Shown here: positions 8,164-15,920 of the stretch, in pieces | Position numbering within the stretch: position 1 is the stretch's first letter | How the letters are laid out: each line of letters starts with the position of its first letter | Assembly: GCA_964633145.1 (NCBI GenBank) | Contig: CAZWFE010000015.1 | Location: 1 to 53,747 of the forward strand | Origin: CAJXSD01 sp964633145 | GTDB taxonomy: Bacteria > Pseudomonadota > Alphaproteobacteria > Rhodobacterales > Rhodobacteraceae | Length of the DNA stretch: 53,747 bases | Direction of reading: 5' to 3' | Notes under the pieces: model-generated | The model's input: the letters and a program-made list of their open reading frames with translations, nothing else | Databases searched by the model: none | What the model was told of the DNA's origin: nothing | Position numbers and translations under genes: made by a program

Positions 8164-9606
8164 ATGACAGACACATTACCCCATTATGATTTGGTCGTGA
8201 TCGGCAGCGGCCCATCGGGTCGCGCAGCCGCCATTCAGGCCGGTAAATTAAAACGCCGTGTGTTGGTTGTGGACCGCAAAGACCGCTTGGGCGGTGTATC
8301 AGTCCACACAGGCACGATCCCGTCAAAAACCCTGCGCGAAACGGTGCTGAACCTGACCGGTTGGCGCGAGCGCAGTTTTTACGGCCGATCCTATCGCGTC
8401 AAGGATGCGATTGTCGCCGAAGATTTGAAAGCGCGGTTGCACAAAACACTAGATTACGAAGTGGATGTGCTGGAACACCAATTCAATCGCAATTATGTTG
8501 AAACCCTGCTGGGTTTGGCGCGCTTTGAGGGGCCAAATGAACTGTGTGTTTCAACCGAAGCCGGCGAAGCCACGCGCCTAACGGCGGATAAATTCCTGAT
8601 CGCAACAGGCACAAAAACGTTCCGCCCTGACTGGGTGCCATTCAACGGCACCACCATTTTGGACAGTGACGAATTTCTGGAAATTGATCATCTGCCGCGA
8701 TCGCTGACCGTGATTGGGGCGGGCGTTATTGGTGTTGAATATGCCACCATGTTCGCTGCGCTGGATATTCGTGTGACATTGATCGAACCGCGCGACAGTT
8801 TTCTGGATTTCATCGACACCGGCACCATTCGCGAATTTGCCCATCATATCGCCGAAAATGGCGTTGATCTGCGATTGGGATCCGGGGTTTCCAAAATCGA
8901 AGATGGCGGCACCCATGTCGAGGTATCGTTGGAAAATGGCCGCCACGTGCGATCCGAAATGTTATTATTTGCCGCCGGTCGCATGGGCGCCACGCAAAAA
9001 CTGAATTTGCAGGCTGTGGGGTTGGAAACGGATCACCGTGGCCGACTTGAGGTGGATCGCGCCACCTATCAAACCACGGTGCCGCATATCTATGCAACTG
9101 GTGATGTGATAGGCCATCCCAGTTTGGCGTCAACATCGCTGCAACAGGGGCGTATTGCCGCCTGTCACGCGTTGGACACCCCCACATTGAAAGAAAGCCC
9201 ATGGTTTCCCTATGGTATTTATTCCGTTCCTGAAATTTCCACCTGCGGCATGTCAGAAGAGGAACTGAAAGAACGCGACATCGCCTACGAAGTGGGCGTG
9301 GCAAGGTTTCGTGAAACATCGCGCGGGCACATTATGGGCGTGGAACACGGTATGCTGAAAATGCTGGTCAGCCTGAAAACCCGCCGTTTGTTGGGCGTGC
9401 AAATCGTGGGCGAAGGGGCCACCGAATTGATCCATATCGGACAGGCGGTGATGAACCTAAAGGGAACGGTTGATTATTTCATCGAAAACACCTTTAACTA
9501 TCCTACATTGGCCGAAGCGTATAAAATCGCGGGGTTAGACGCATTTAACCGAATGCCCATCCCCCAAGAATTCAAAGTGGACGCCAAAAAGGCCAAGAAA
9601 AAATAA
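8164..9606 (+). CDS. sthA: Soluble pyridine nucleotide transhydrogenase (Si-specific)
   Basis: A 480-residue FAD flavoprotein interconverting NADPH + NAD+ and NADP+ + NADH. Visible are the FAD dinucleotide fold (VVIGSGPSGRAAA, residues 12-24), the segment GGVSVHTGTIPSKTLRET where disulfide reductases would carry redox cysteines, the second GxGxxG (VIGAGVIGVEYATMFA), the FAD motif IYATGDVIG, and the C-terminal dimer domain (HIGQAVMNLKGTVDYFIENTFNYPT). The missing redox-active cysteine pair separates SthA from lipoamide or glutathione reductase. It lies directly after fghA, so NADH from formaldehyde oxidation could be balanced here (inference). Confidence 0.94.
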   Translation: MTDTLPHYDLVVIGSGPSGRAAAIQAGKLKRRVLVVDRKDRLGGVSVHTGTIPSKTLRETVLNLTGWRERSFYGRSYRVKDAIVAEDLKARLHKTLDYEVDVLEHQFNRNYVETLLGLARFEGPNELCVSTEAGEATRLTADKFLIATGTKTFRPDWVPFNGTTILDSDEFLEIDHLPRSLTVIGAGVIGVEYATMFAALDIRVTLIEPRDSFLDFIDTGTIREFAHHIAENGVDLRLGSGVSKIEDGGTHVEVSLENGRHVRSEMLLFAAGRMGATQKLNLQAVGLETDHRGRLEVDRATYQTTVPHIYATGDVIGHPSLASTSLQQGRIAACHALDTPTLKESPWFPYGIYSVPEISTCGMSEEELKERDIAYEVGVARFRETSRGHIMGVEHGMLKMLVSLKTRRLLGVQIVGEGATELIHIGQAVMNLKGTVDYFIENTFNYPTLAEAYKIAGLDAFNRMPIPQEFKVDAKKAKKK

Positions 9607-9629
9607 CATCAACCCAAGGGGGGGCACAC

Positions 9630-10247
9630 ATGGTCAAAGCGGTCGTATTTGATATTGGGAACGTTTTGATTTCGTGGAATCCTTTGGGTGTGTATGATCG
9701 TTTGATTGGCGCACCGCGCAGGCGTGCATTTTTCGAACAGGTACCTGTCTTTGACTATAACAAAGAATTGGACCGCGGCGAAAGTTTGGATGCCGTGGTG
9801 CAGGCCATGATCAGTGATTATCCGCAATGGGCCGATGAATGTCGGATGTGGCGCGATCATTGGGCGGATATGGTCGAACCCGAAATTCCCCATTCGGTGC
9901 GGTTGCTGCGGGCATTGCGCGCGCGTGGGATACCTGTGTTTGCCCTGTCAAATTTTGGGCGTGATACGTTTGACATCGCGGCGCAGCGATATCCGTTTTT
10001 GTTGGAATTTGACCATGCCTATATTTCGGGCCGCATGGGGCTGATCAAGCCTGATAATGACATCTATGCCGCCTTGGAAACCGATAGCGGATTGCAGGGG
10101 GCTGACCTGTTGTTTGCCGATGATTTGGCCGATAACATTGCAACAGCTCGGGGTCGTGGGTGGCACACACACCTGTTTGAAACACCACAGGGTTGGGCCG
10201 ATTGCCTGACCCAACATGGATTATTAACATCGGATGAGGCCGCATAA
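9630..10247 (+). CDS. HAD-superfamily hydrolase, subfamily IA
   Basis: A 205-residue phosphatase-like protein. Motif I is FDIGNVLISW with the nucleophile Asp8; the usual second Asp is replaced by Gly, as in YihX-type members. Motif II Ser/Thr is in ALSNFGRD, the motif III Lys in GLIKPDNDIY, and motif IV in LLFADDLADNIATARGRGW. The helical cap between motifs I and II is short, as in the YihX/epoxide-hydrolase-like branch. Substrate unknown. Its stop overlaps the next start by 1 nt (TAATG), so it is translationally coupled to the cyclodeaminase-like gene. Confidence 0.87.
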   Translation: MVKAVVFDIGNVLISWNPLGVYDRLIGAPRRRAFFEQVPVFDYNKELDRGESLDAVVQAMISDYPQWADECRMWRDHWADMVEPEIPHSVRLLRALRARGIPVFALSNFGRDTFDIAAQRYPFLLEFDHAYISGRMGLIKPDNDIYAALETDSGLQGADLLFADDLADNIATARGRGWHTHLFETPQGWADCLTQHGLLTSDEAA

Positions 10248-11158
10248 TGGAACAGATTTCATTTCAAGATGGCGAACAGGTTATGGATTGGCTGGGGTTG
10301 GCCCAGGCCCTGCGCGATGGCCATACCCTGCCCAAAGCCGAAATTTCTGACACATTTTTATACCGTGGCAAGGATACGTTGTTAAACCGTGCGGCTTGGA
10401 TTGATGGGCTGGGGTTGGCTGTGAAATCCGCGACCGTTTTTCCCGATAATCCCGCGCAGGGGAAACCTATGATCAATGGTGGCGTGACGCTTTATTCCAA
10501 TGACACTGGCGAACTTGAGGCCTTGATTGATTTTCACCTGATCACCAAATGGAAAACCGCAGGCGACAGCCTGTGCGCGGCCCTGCGTTTGGCCCGTCGG
10601 GACAGCCGCAAAATTCTGATTGTGGGGGCGGGTACCGTGGGTCGATCATTGCGCGCGGCCTATGGTGCGGGCTTTCCGGATGCTGAATTTCTGGTATGGA
10701 ACCGATCCCCTGATGCGGCACATCGCTTTGCCGCCGAATTTGATCGGACCACGGCTTGCGCCGATTTGGAAACCGCTGTGGCCCAAGCTGATATCATTAC
10801 CAGTGCTACGATGACCACCGATCCCCTGATCCAAGGCGCGTGGCTGCGGCCCGGTCAGCATGTGGACCTGATTGGTGCCTATCGCCCCGACATGCGCGAA
10901 GTGGATGATCTGGCGCTGCAACGTGCGGATATCTTTGTCGACAGTCTGGACACCACGGTCGATCACATTGGCGAATTGAAAATCCCAATTGCCAATGGGG
11001 TGATATCGGCGAATGACATTGTCGCTGATTACTATGCGCCCGACCTGTTTCATCGTGGCAGTGATGATCAAATCACCCTGTTCAAAAATGGCGGTGGGGC
11101 ACATTTGGATTTGATGACAGCGGCCTATGTTTTGAATGCGTATCGGACGAAATCATGA
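10247..11158 (+). CDS. Ornithine cyclodeaminase / mu-crystallin family protein
   Basis: A 303-residue NAD(P)-dependent enzyme of the family that includes ornithine cyclodeaminase, alanine dehydrogenase and delta1-pyrroline-2-carboxylate reductase. The substrate-side lysine segment (AVKSATVFPDNPAQGKPMINGGVTL cut short here: AVKSATVFPDN) and the Rossmann motif ILIVGAGTVGRSLRAAY are clear, as is VDLIGAYRPDMREVDD. Length is slightly below the usual 310-330. Which imine or amino acid it acts on cannot be told. It is coupled to both neighbours (1-nt and 4-nt overlaps), forming a three-gene unit with the HAD and alpha/beta-hydrolase genes. Confidence 0.85.
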   Translation: MEQISFQDGEQVMDWLGLAQALRDGHTLPKAEISDTFLYRGKDTLLNRAAWIDGLGLAVKSATVFPDNPAQGKPMINGGVTLYSNDTGELEALIDFHLITKWKTAGDSLCAALRLARRDSRKILIVGAGTVGRSLRAAYGAGFPDAEFLVWNRSPDAAHRFAAEFDRTTACADLETAVAQADIITSATMTTDPLIQGAWLRPGQHVDLIGAYRPDMREVDDLALQRADIFVDSLDTTVDHIGELKIPIANGVISANDIVADYYAPDLFHRGSDDQITLFKNGGGAHLDLMTAAYVLNAYRTKS

Positions 11159-12084
11159 TGGCGTTTTTGACCGGTGTCATTGTGGCTGCACTGGGCGGAT
11201 TGGCGGCCTATCCAAAATGGCGCGAACATCGGCGTTTGCCAATGGATGCGGCGGCGCGTGCTGATGCGCCGGGTGATTTTGTAACCCTACGCCACGGGAC
11301 GGTGCATTATCGGTTCTATGGCCCCGAAAATGGCCCCTTGGCCGTCTGTGTCCATGGGTTGACCACCCCGTCATTCGTGTTCGAAGGGATCGCCGAACGC
11401 TTGGTTGCGCAGGGGTATCGGGTGTTGACCTATGATCATTTTGGGCGCGGCTATTCAGATCGCCCATCGGCCCCCCAAGATCGCCGTTTTTTCACGCAAA
11501 ATTTGGTCGAATTATTGGATGCACTGAATGTGCGCGAACCTTTTGACTTGGTTGGATATTCCATGGGGGGCTGGGTGGTGACCGCCTTTGCCGCTGATTA
11601 TCCGGCCCGGATCAAGAAATTGATCCTGTTGGCCCCTGCGGGGATGGGACATGAATTGGGCACCTTGGCCAAATTTTGTGTGCGCGTACCTGTCGTGGGA
11701 TCATGGCTGTTTGGCCTTGGCTATGCCCGTCAACATATCCTTGGCACCGAGGCCGAGCGCGCATTGCCCAGTTCCGTCGCCCATATCATTGATCGCCAAC
11801 AGAAAGAGCTGATCTATCGTGGTTTTATCCCGTCTGTTTTGGCATCCATGCGTGGCGCGCTGTCGGCGACCACTGAACGCGATCACAACACATTGCGCGA
11901 TGCTGGAACGGACGTGATCGCAATCTGGGGTGAATGTGACACTGTCATCCCGCTGATGTGCAAAGATCGGCTGTCTGCGTGGAACCCGAATGTCACCCAT
12001 CACATTGTGGCGGGTGCGGGGCATGGCGTGACCTATACCCATACCGATGATGTTGTGACCGCGATGGATTTACGCGGGGGTTAG
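11155..12084 (+). CDS. Alpha/beta-fold hydrolase with N-terminal membrane anchor
   Basis: A 309-residue hydrolase. The first ~18 residues are hydrophobic (FLTGVIVAALGGLAAYP), suggesting a membrane anchor or export signal. The fold is clear: oxyanion region VCVHGLTTPSFVF, DHFGRGYSDRP, nucleophile GYSMGGW, acid region AIWGECDTVIP, and catalytic His in AGAGHGV. Substrate unknown; lipid or ester hydrolysis is the generic expectation. ATGATG overlaps the upstream stop by 4 nt, and its 3' end overlaps the convergent MFS gene by 15 nt. Confidence 0.85.
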   Translation: MMAFLTGVIVAALGGLAAYPKWREHRRLPMDAAARADAPGDFVTLRHGTVHYRFYGPENGPLAVCVHGLTTPSFVFEGIAERLVAQGYRVLTYDHFGRGYSDRPSAPQDRRFFTQNLVELLDALNVREPFDLVGYSMGGWVVTAFAADYPARIKKLILLAPAGMGHELGTLAKFCVRVPVVGSWLFGLGYARQHILGTEAERALPSSVAHIIDRQQKELIYRGFIPSVLASMRGALSATTERDHNTLRDAGTDVIAIWGECDTVIPLMCKDRLSAWNPNVTHHIVAGAGHGVTYTHTDDVVTAMDLRGG

Positions 12085-13305
12085 GGTTGCAGGCCGTTCA
12101 CGAACGGGCAAATGGATCAGCGCACTGAACGCGCCGACACCGACGCCCACCCACCAAACGGCTGTGTAGCTGCCATAGATGTCGTACATTCTGCCGCCCA
12201 ACCAGACGCCCATGAAACTGCCCAACTGGTGGGAAAAAAACACGATCCCGTACAGCGTTCCCATATAACGCAGGCCATATATATGCGCGATCAATCCGCT
12301 GGTCAGGGGAACGGTTGCCAGCCACAGCGACCCCATCAAAACCGAAAATATCAAAACAGTCGTAGGCGTCATTGGGGTTGCAATAAACCATGCCGCAATC
12401 ACAGTGCGCCCGAAATATATTCCCGCCAGTAAATATTTTTTGGAATATCGTTTACCCAAATATCCCGCCGTCAGCGTGCCTGCGATATTGGCCAGTCCGA
12501 TCAGCGAAATGGCCACGGCCCCCAAAGCGGATGTTGTGCTGATGCCTACGCTATCCAGCATGCCCCCCGGCAGGATCGGCCCGCACATTTCGGTGACAAA
12601 GGCTGGAAAATGCGCCGTGACAAAGGCCAGCTGATACCCACAGCTGAAAAAACCTAGGAATATCATGGTATAGGTGGGATCTTTGATCGCGGTTTTTAGG
12701 ATTTGGCCCATGCTGGCGTCCAGTTGCGATTTATCGGCCACCTGCGGGACGCGCATGACGGGTAACAACATCAATGTGGCCAATATCGCAGCAGCAAAGA
12801 CCACAAATACGTTTTGCCACGACATAAAGGTCAGCAAATATTCTGCTGTGGGTGCGCCAAACACCTGCCCTGCGCTGCCCGCTGCGGTGGCGATGGCCAG
12901 TGACATGGATCGGTTATCGTCGCTGCTGGCGCGACCCACCACCGCCAAAATAACGCCAAATCCCGTGCCTGCTACGCCAAAGCCCACCAAGATTTCATAG
13001 AACTGATGCGCGCTGGGCGTCACAGCAAAGGATGACAACACCAGCCCCGCGGCATAGATCAATGCGCCAAAAATAATGGCGCGGCGATCGCCCATTTTTT
13101 CGGCCATTGCCCCGAACAGCGGCTGACCAATCCCCCACGCCAAATTCTGGATCGCAATCGCCAGCGAAAAATCAGCACGCAGCCAGCCAAATTCATTCGC
13201 AATCGGAATTTGAAACACCCCGAACGAGGCGCGAACGGCAAAGCTGACCAAAATGATCACGCAGCCAACAATTAACACGGGCGTAAACAGGGGCGTTTTT
13301 GTCAT
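12070..13305 (-). CDS. MFS transporter (OFA/monocarboxylate-like)
   Basis: A 411-residue carrier with about 12 hydrophobic segments. The start at 13305 is chosen because GAGAGGA lies 7 nt upstream; an in-frame start at 13371 has no such site. The segment GIGQPLFGAMAEKMGDRRAIIFGA matches the MFS loop 2-3 signature (GxLaDrxGrR type). The MSWQNVFVVFAAAI pattern and C-terminal half resemble the oxalate:formate and monocarboxylate branch. Substrate unproven. It is convergent with the hydrolase gene; its promoter faces zapE across about 108 nt. Confidence 0.88.
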   Translation of the reverse strand: MTKTPLFTPVLIVGCVIILVSFAVRASFGVFQIPIANEFGWLRADFSLAIAIQNLAWGIGQPLFGAMAEKMGDRRAIIFGALIYAAGLVLSSFAVTPSAHQFYEILVGFGVAGTGFGVILAVVGRASSDDNRSMSLAIATAAGSAGQVFGAPTAEYLLTFMSWQNVFVVFAAAILATLMLLPVMRVPQVADKSQLDASMGQILKTAIKDPTYTMIFLGFFSCGYQLAFVTAHFPAFVTEMCGPILPGGMLDSVGISTTSALGAVAISLIGLANIAGTLTAGYLGKRYSKKYLLAGIYFGRTVIAAWFIATPMTPTTVLIFSVLMGSLWLATVPLTSGLIAHIYGLRYMGTLYGIVFFSHQLGSFMGVWLGGRMYDIYGSYTAVWWVGVGVGAFSALIHLPVRERPATLTPA

Positions 13306-13413
13306 TGGGGTATCCTCTCGCGCCCAGTATGTGGGTTCACGGTGGCGCGTCAATTCAAATAATGTTTTCAATACGCTCTTTTCTTGGGCACTGGCACGGG
13401 GTATGCAACGGAT

Positions 13414-14463
13414 ATGACGGATATTGTGGCGCTATATAATGATCGTGTCGCGCAAGGCATTTTACGCGATGACCCTGTGCAGCGGGCGGTATTGCCCGAA
13501 TTTGAACGCATCCGCCAAGCGGTTGAAACCCCTGTAAAACGTGGCCTGTTTCGCAAAGCGCCACCGCCGCCCAAGGGATTATACCTGTGGGGTGGTGTCG
13601 GGCGCGGCAAATCTATGGTCATGGATTTGTTTGTGGACAGTTTAACCGTACCGGTCCGCCGTGTGCATTTTCACGAATTTATGCAAGAAATCCAAAACGC
13701 CCTGCATGAGGCACGCCAACTTGAAATTGCCGATGCCTTGGCCCCCGTTGCGCAATCTGTGATCGATCAGGTGCGTGTGTTGGCCTTTGACGAAATGCAG
13801 ATCAAGGATATCGCCGATGCCATGATCGTTGGGCGGCTGTTTGAAAAATTGTTCCAAGCCGGCGTGGTCATTGTCACCACATCCAATCGTATCCCGCAAG
13901 ATTTATACAAAGACGGCCTGAACCGGCAGCTGTTTTTACCCTTTATCGATTTGATCTGCGAAAAATTGGTTGTTCATGAAATGCGCAGTGACACCGATTA
14001 TCGGCAGGACAGACTGTCCGGCGAAGATCGGTATTTCATGCCACTGAACGGTGAGACCCGTCAGAAAATGAATGAGATTTGGCAGGATTTATCAGGCGGG
14101 CAGGCGCGTGAATTCCGATTGGTTCACAAAGGGCGTGATCTGATTTTCCCGCAATTCCACAATGGTGTCGCGCGATTATCGTTTTTTGATCTGTGCGGTC
14201 AAATGCTGGGGCCGGGTGATTATTTGGCGATTGCGCAGACCGTGCGTGTGATTATGATTGATGATATTCCCCAGATGGGGCGTACCAATTTCAACGAATT
14301 AAAACGCTTTGTCACGCTGATTGATGCGCTGTATGAGGCGAAAACCAAAGTGATTTGTTCTGCCGCCGCGCGGCCCGAAATGCTGTGCCTTGAGGGCGTG
14401 TTCGAATTTGAACGCACAGCCAGCCGATTGCGCGAAATGCAGGCAGTGGATTGGGGCAATTAA
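13414..14463 (+). CDS. zapE: Cell division protein ZapE (AFG1-like ATPase)
   Basis: A P-loop ATPase of about 349 residues related to yeast Afg1; in enterobacteria it acts at the division ring and is needed under stress. Walker A is GGVGRGKSMVMD (about residues 60-71), Walker B VLAFDEMQIKDIADA, sensor region VTTSNRIPQDLYKDGLNR, and the family-specific VRVIMIDDIPQM and ARPEMLCLEGVFEFERTASRLREM near the end. ATG 13414 is preferred; an upstream in-frame TTG at 13384 is possible but has no better ribosome site. It is followed on the opposite strand by a candidate small RNA and then folC. Confidence 0.9.
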   Translation: MTDIVALYNDRVAQGILRDDPVQRAVLPEFERIRQAVETPVKRGLFRKAPPPPKGLYLWGGVGRGKSMVMDLFVDSLTVPVRRVHFHEFMQEIQNALHEARQLEIADALAPVAQSVIDQVRVLAFDEMQIKDIADAMIVGRLFEKLFQAGVVIVTTSNRIPQDLYKDGLNRQLFLPFIDLICEKLVVHEMRSDTDYRQDRLSGEDRYFMPLNGETRQKMNEIWQDLSGGQAREFRLVHKGRDLIFPQFHNGVARLSFFDLCGQMLGPGDYLAIAQTVRVIMIDDIPQMGRTNFNELKRFVTLIDALYEAKTKVICSAAARPEMLCLEGVFEFERTASRLREMQAVDWGN

Positions 14464-14472
14464 GCGGGCCCT

Positions 14473-14509
14473 GAAAATTATTAGGCCCAGTTCCGCTAAG
14501 AACTGGGCC
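14473..14509 (-). terminator. Rho-independent terminator of the zapE/folC intergenic transcript
   Basis: On the minus strand GGCCCAGTT-CTTAGCGG-AACTGGGCC makes a perfect 9-bp stem (14509 to 14484), followed by TAATAATTTTC. The T-rich tail exists only in this direction, so it ends minus-strand transcripts (the candidate small RNA, and folC read-through) rather than zapE. Confidence 0.75.
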
Positions 14510-14576
14510 AATTATGCCTGTATGCACCCGTAACCATAAGCCGTGATGCAAATACTGCTCGTACACATCACTGCTT
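14473..14576 (-). ncRNA. Candidate small RNA, about 100 nt, between zapE and folC
   Basis: Predicted, not a known family I recognise. A strong promoter (TTGACT-N18-TATAGT) ends at 14584, giving a start near 14576; a T-tailed terminator ends near 14473. The 5' half folds as a bulged hairpin: AGC-GTGATG (14575-14566) pairs with CATCAC-GCT (14548-14539), with a single bulge on each side. A weaker TATG/CATA pairing follows, then the terminator stem. It lacks the GGAAGCAGCC-type loop of SRP RNA and is too short for 6S RNA. An 18-codon frame opening with ATG at 14568 (MCTSSICITAYGYGCIQA) has no ribosome site, so a peptide is less likely. Four GANTC sites cluster at the promoter. Confidence 0.58.
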
Positions 14577-14578
14577 GC

Positions 14579-14625
14579 GAATCACTATACGCAGGTGAAT
14601 GCGAATCAGTCAAGAATCGCGATTC
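14579..14625 (-). promoter_or_regulatory. Sigma70-type promoter with four GANTC (CcrM) sites
   Basis: Minus strand: -35 TTGACT (14613-14608), 18-nt spacer, -10 TATAGT (14589-14584). GANTC sites lie at 14614-14618 and 14621-14625 (palindrome GAATCGCGATTC just upstream of the -35), 14603-14607 (directly after the -35) and 14579-14583 (directly after the -10). The last two read TGATTCG. GANTC is the CcrM methylation site of alphaproteobacteria, and GcrA acts at methylated sites of the YGAKTCG type in sigma70 promoters. One site per 256 bp is expected at even base composition. GcrA control is inferred. Confidence 0.68.
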
Positions 14626-14645
14626 GTTTTCCGTCAAAATTTGGG

Positions 14646-15920
14646 CTATTCGTGCGTTTTTAGGATGTTTCCGGCCAAATAGAGCGATCCACAGATCAAA
14701 ATTCGTGCATTTGGATCGGTTGCGTTAATCTGTGTGACTGCATCCAAAACGGTGTCGGCACTGGTTGCATCTAGGCCGCAATCGATTGCTGCCTGTGCGG
14801 TTTGTGCGGCGGGCAGTGTGTTTGCTTCGCCCGGGATGGATACCGCGAACAGGTGTTTGGCGCTGTCCGCCATGGGACGCAGATAACCCTGAATGTCTTT
14901 GGTATTCAACATGCCGCAGACCATATAGGTGGGGCGTGCCGGCAATGTTTTCAGATGATCTGCTATGGCCTGACCTGCGGCGGGGTTATGGCCGCCGTCC
15001 AGCCATATTTCGCAATTCGGTGCGGCATCAATCACGGGGCCGCGGGCCAATTTTTGCATACGGGCCGGCCAAAATGCGCTGGCCACTGCGCCATCGAATG
15101 CGGTGTCGTCAAATCCCAAATACCGCAGCGCGGCAATGGCGGCACCTGCGTTTTCATATTGATGCGCGCCCGGCAAATTGGGCAGGGGGACATCGACCAA
15201 GCCTGTTTCGTCTTGGTACACCAAACGGTCCCCTTCGCGAGCGACGTGCCAATGTTGGCCATAGGCCAAAATGGGTGCGCCCAATCGCGCGGCGGTGGCT
15301 TCTATCACGTCCATCGCCTCGGGTTGTTGGGGGCCGACAATGACGGGGACGCCGCGTTTGATGATGCCGGCCTTTTCCGATGCGATTTTGGCCAATGTAT
15401 CGCCCAAGAACCCTTCGTGATCCATGGAAACGGGGGTGATTATGGTCACGGCTGGTCTGTCCACCACATTTGTGGCGTCCAAACGTCCGCCCAGCCCGAC
15501 CTCAAGCAGGGTGTAATCGGCGGGTGTTCGGGCCATTGCCAGCAGTGCGGCACAGGTTGTGATTTCGAAATAGGTGATATTTTCGTGGTTATTTTTTGCG
15601 TAACATTCGTCCAGAATTTCAGTCAGATGCGTTTCCGCAATCAAATCACCCGCCAGTCGGATGCGTTCATGAAATCGCGCCAAATGTGGTGACGTATAGG
15701 CATGCGCTGTCTTGCCAGCAGCCTTTAGGCCCGCACGGATCATGGCTTGGGTCGATCCCTTGCCGTTCGTACCCGCGATATGAATGACAGGGGGCAGTTT
15801 GTTTTGTGGGTTGTCCAATGCCGCTAGCAAACGCCAAACCCGATCCAAGGTCAAATCAATCACCTTGGGGTGCAATGCCATCATACGGTCCAAGATGGCG
15901 TCAGATGTGATGTCAGTCAT
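14646..15920 (-). CDS. folC: Bifunctional folylpolyglutamate synthase/dihydrofolate synthase
   Basis: A 424-residue Mur-ligase-like enzyme that adds glutamate to dihydropteroate and to tetrahydrofolates using ATP. The P-loop is GTNGKGST (residues 50-57); further marks are YTSPHLARFHERIRL, FEITTCAALLAM, LLEVGLGGRLDATNVV, SMDHEGFLGDTLAKIASEKAGIIK and WLDGGHNPAAGQ. The start at 15920 overlaps the accD stop by 8 nt, giving translational coupling; an upstream in-frame start at 15980 would lie inside accD. No terminator lies directly after it; transcripts may run into the small-RNA terminator at 14473. Confidence 0.95.
   Translation of the reverse strand: MTDITSDAILDRMMALHPKVIDLTLDRVWRLLAALDNPQNKLPPVIHIAGTNGKGSTQAMIRAGLKAAGKTAHAYTSPHLARFHERIRLAGDLIAETHLTEILDECYAKNNHENITYFEITTCAALLAMARTPADYTLLEVGLGGRLDATNVVDRPAVTIITPVSMDHEGFLGDTLAKIASEKAGIIKRGVPVIVGPQQPEAMDVIEATAARLGAPILAYGQHWHVAREGDRLVYQDETGLVDVPLPNLPGAHQYENAGAAIAALRYLGFDDTAFDGAVASAFWPARMQKLARGPVIDAAPNCEIWLDGGHNPAAGQAIADHLKTLPARPTYMVCGMLNTKDIQGYLRPMADSAKHLFAVSIPGEANTLPAAQTAQAAIDCGLDATSADTVLDAVTQINATDPNARILICGSLYLAGNILKTHE

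Noticed and set aside
14543..14728. 61-codon plus-strand frame across the zapE/folC gap
   Set aside because: It runs antisense into folC, lacks a ribosome site and conflicts with the minus-strand promoter and terminator arrangement.
14802..15692. 296-codon plus-strand frame within folC
   Set aside because: Cys/His/Gly-rich translation typical of an antisense shadow; folC motifs on the other strand are clear.
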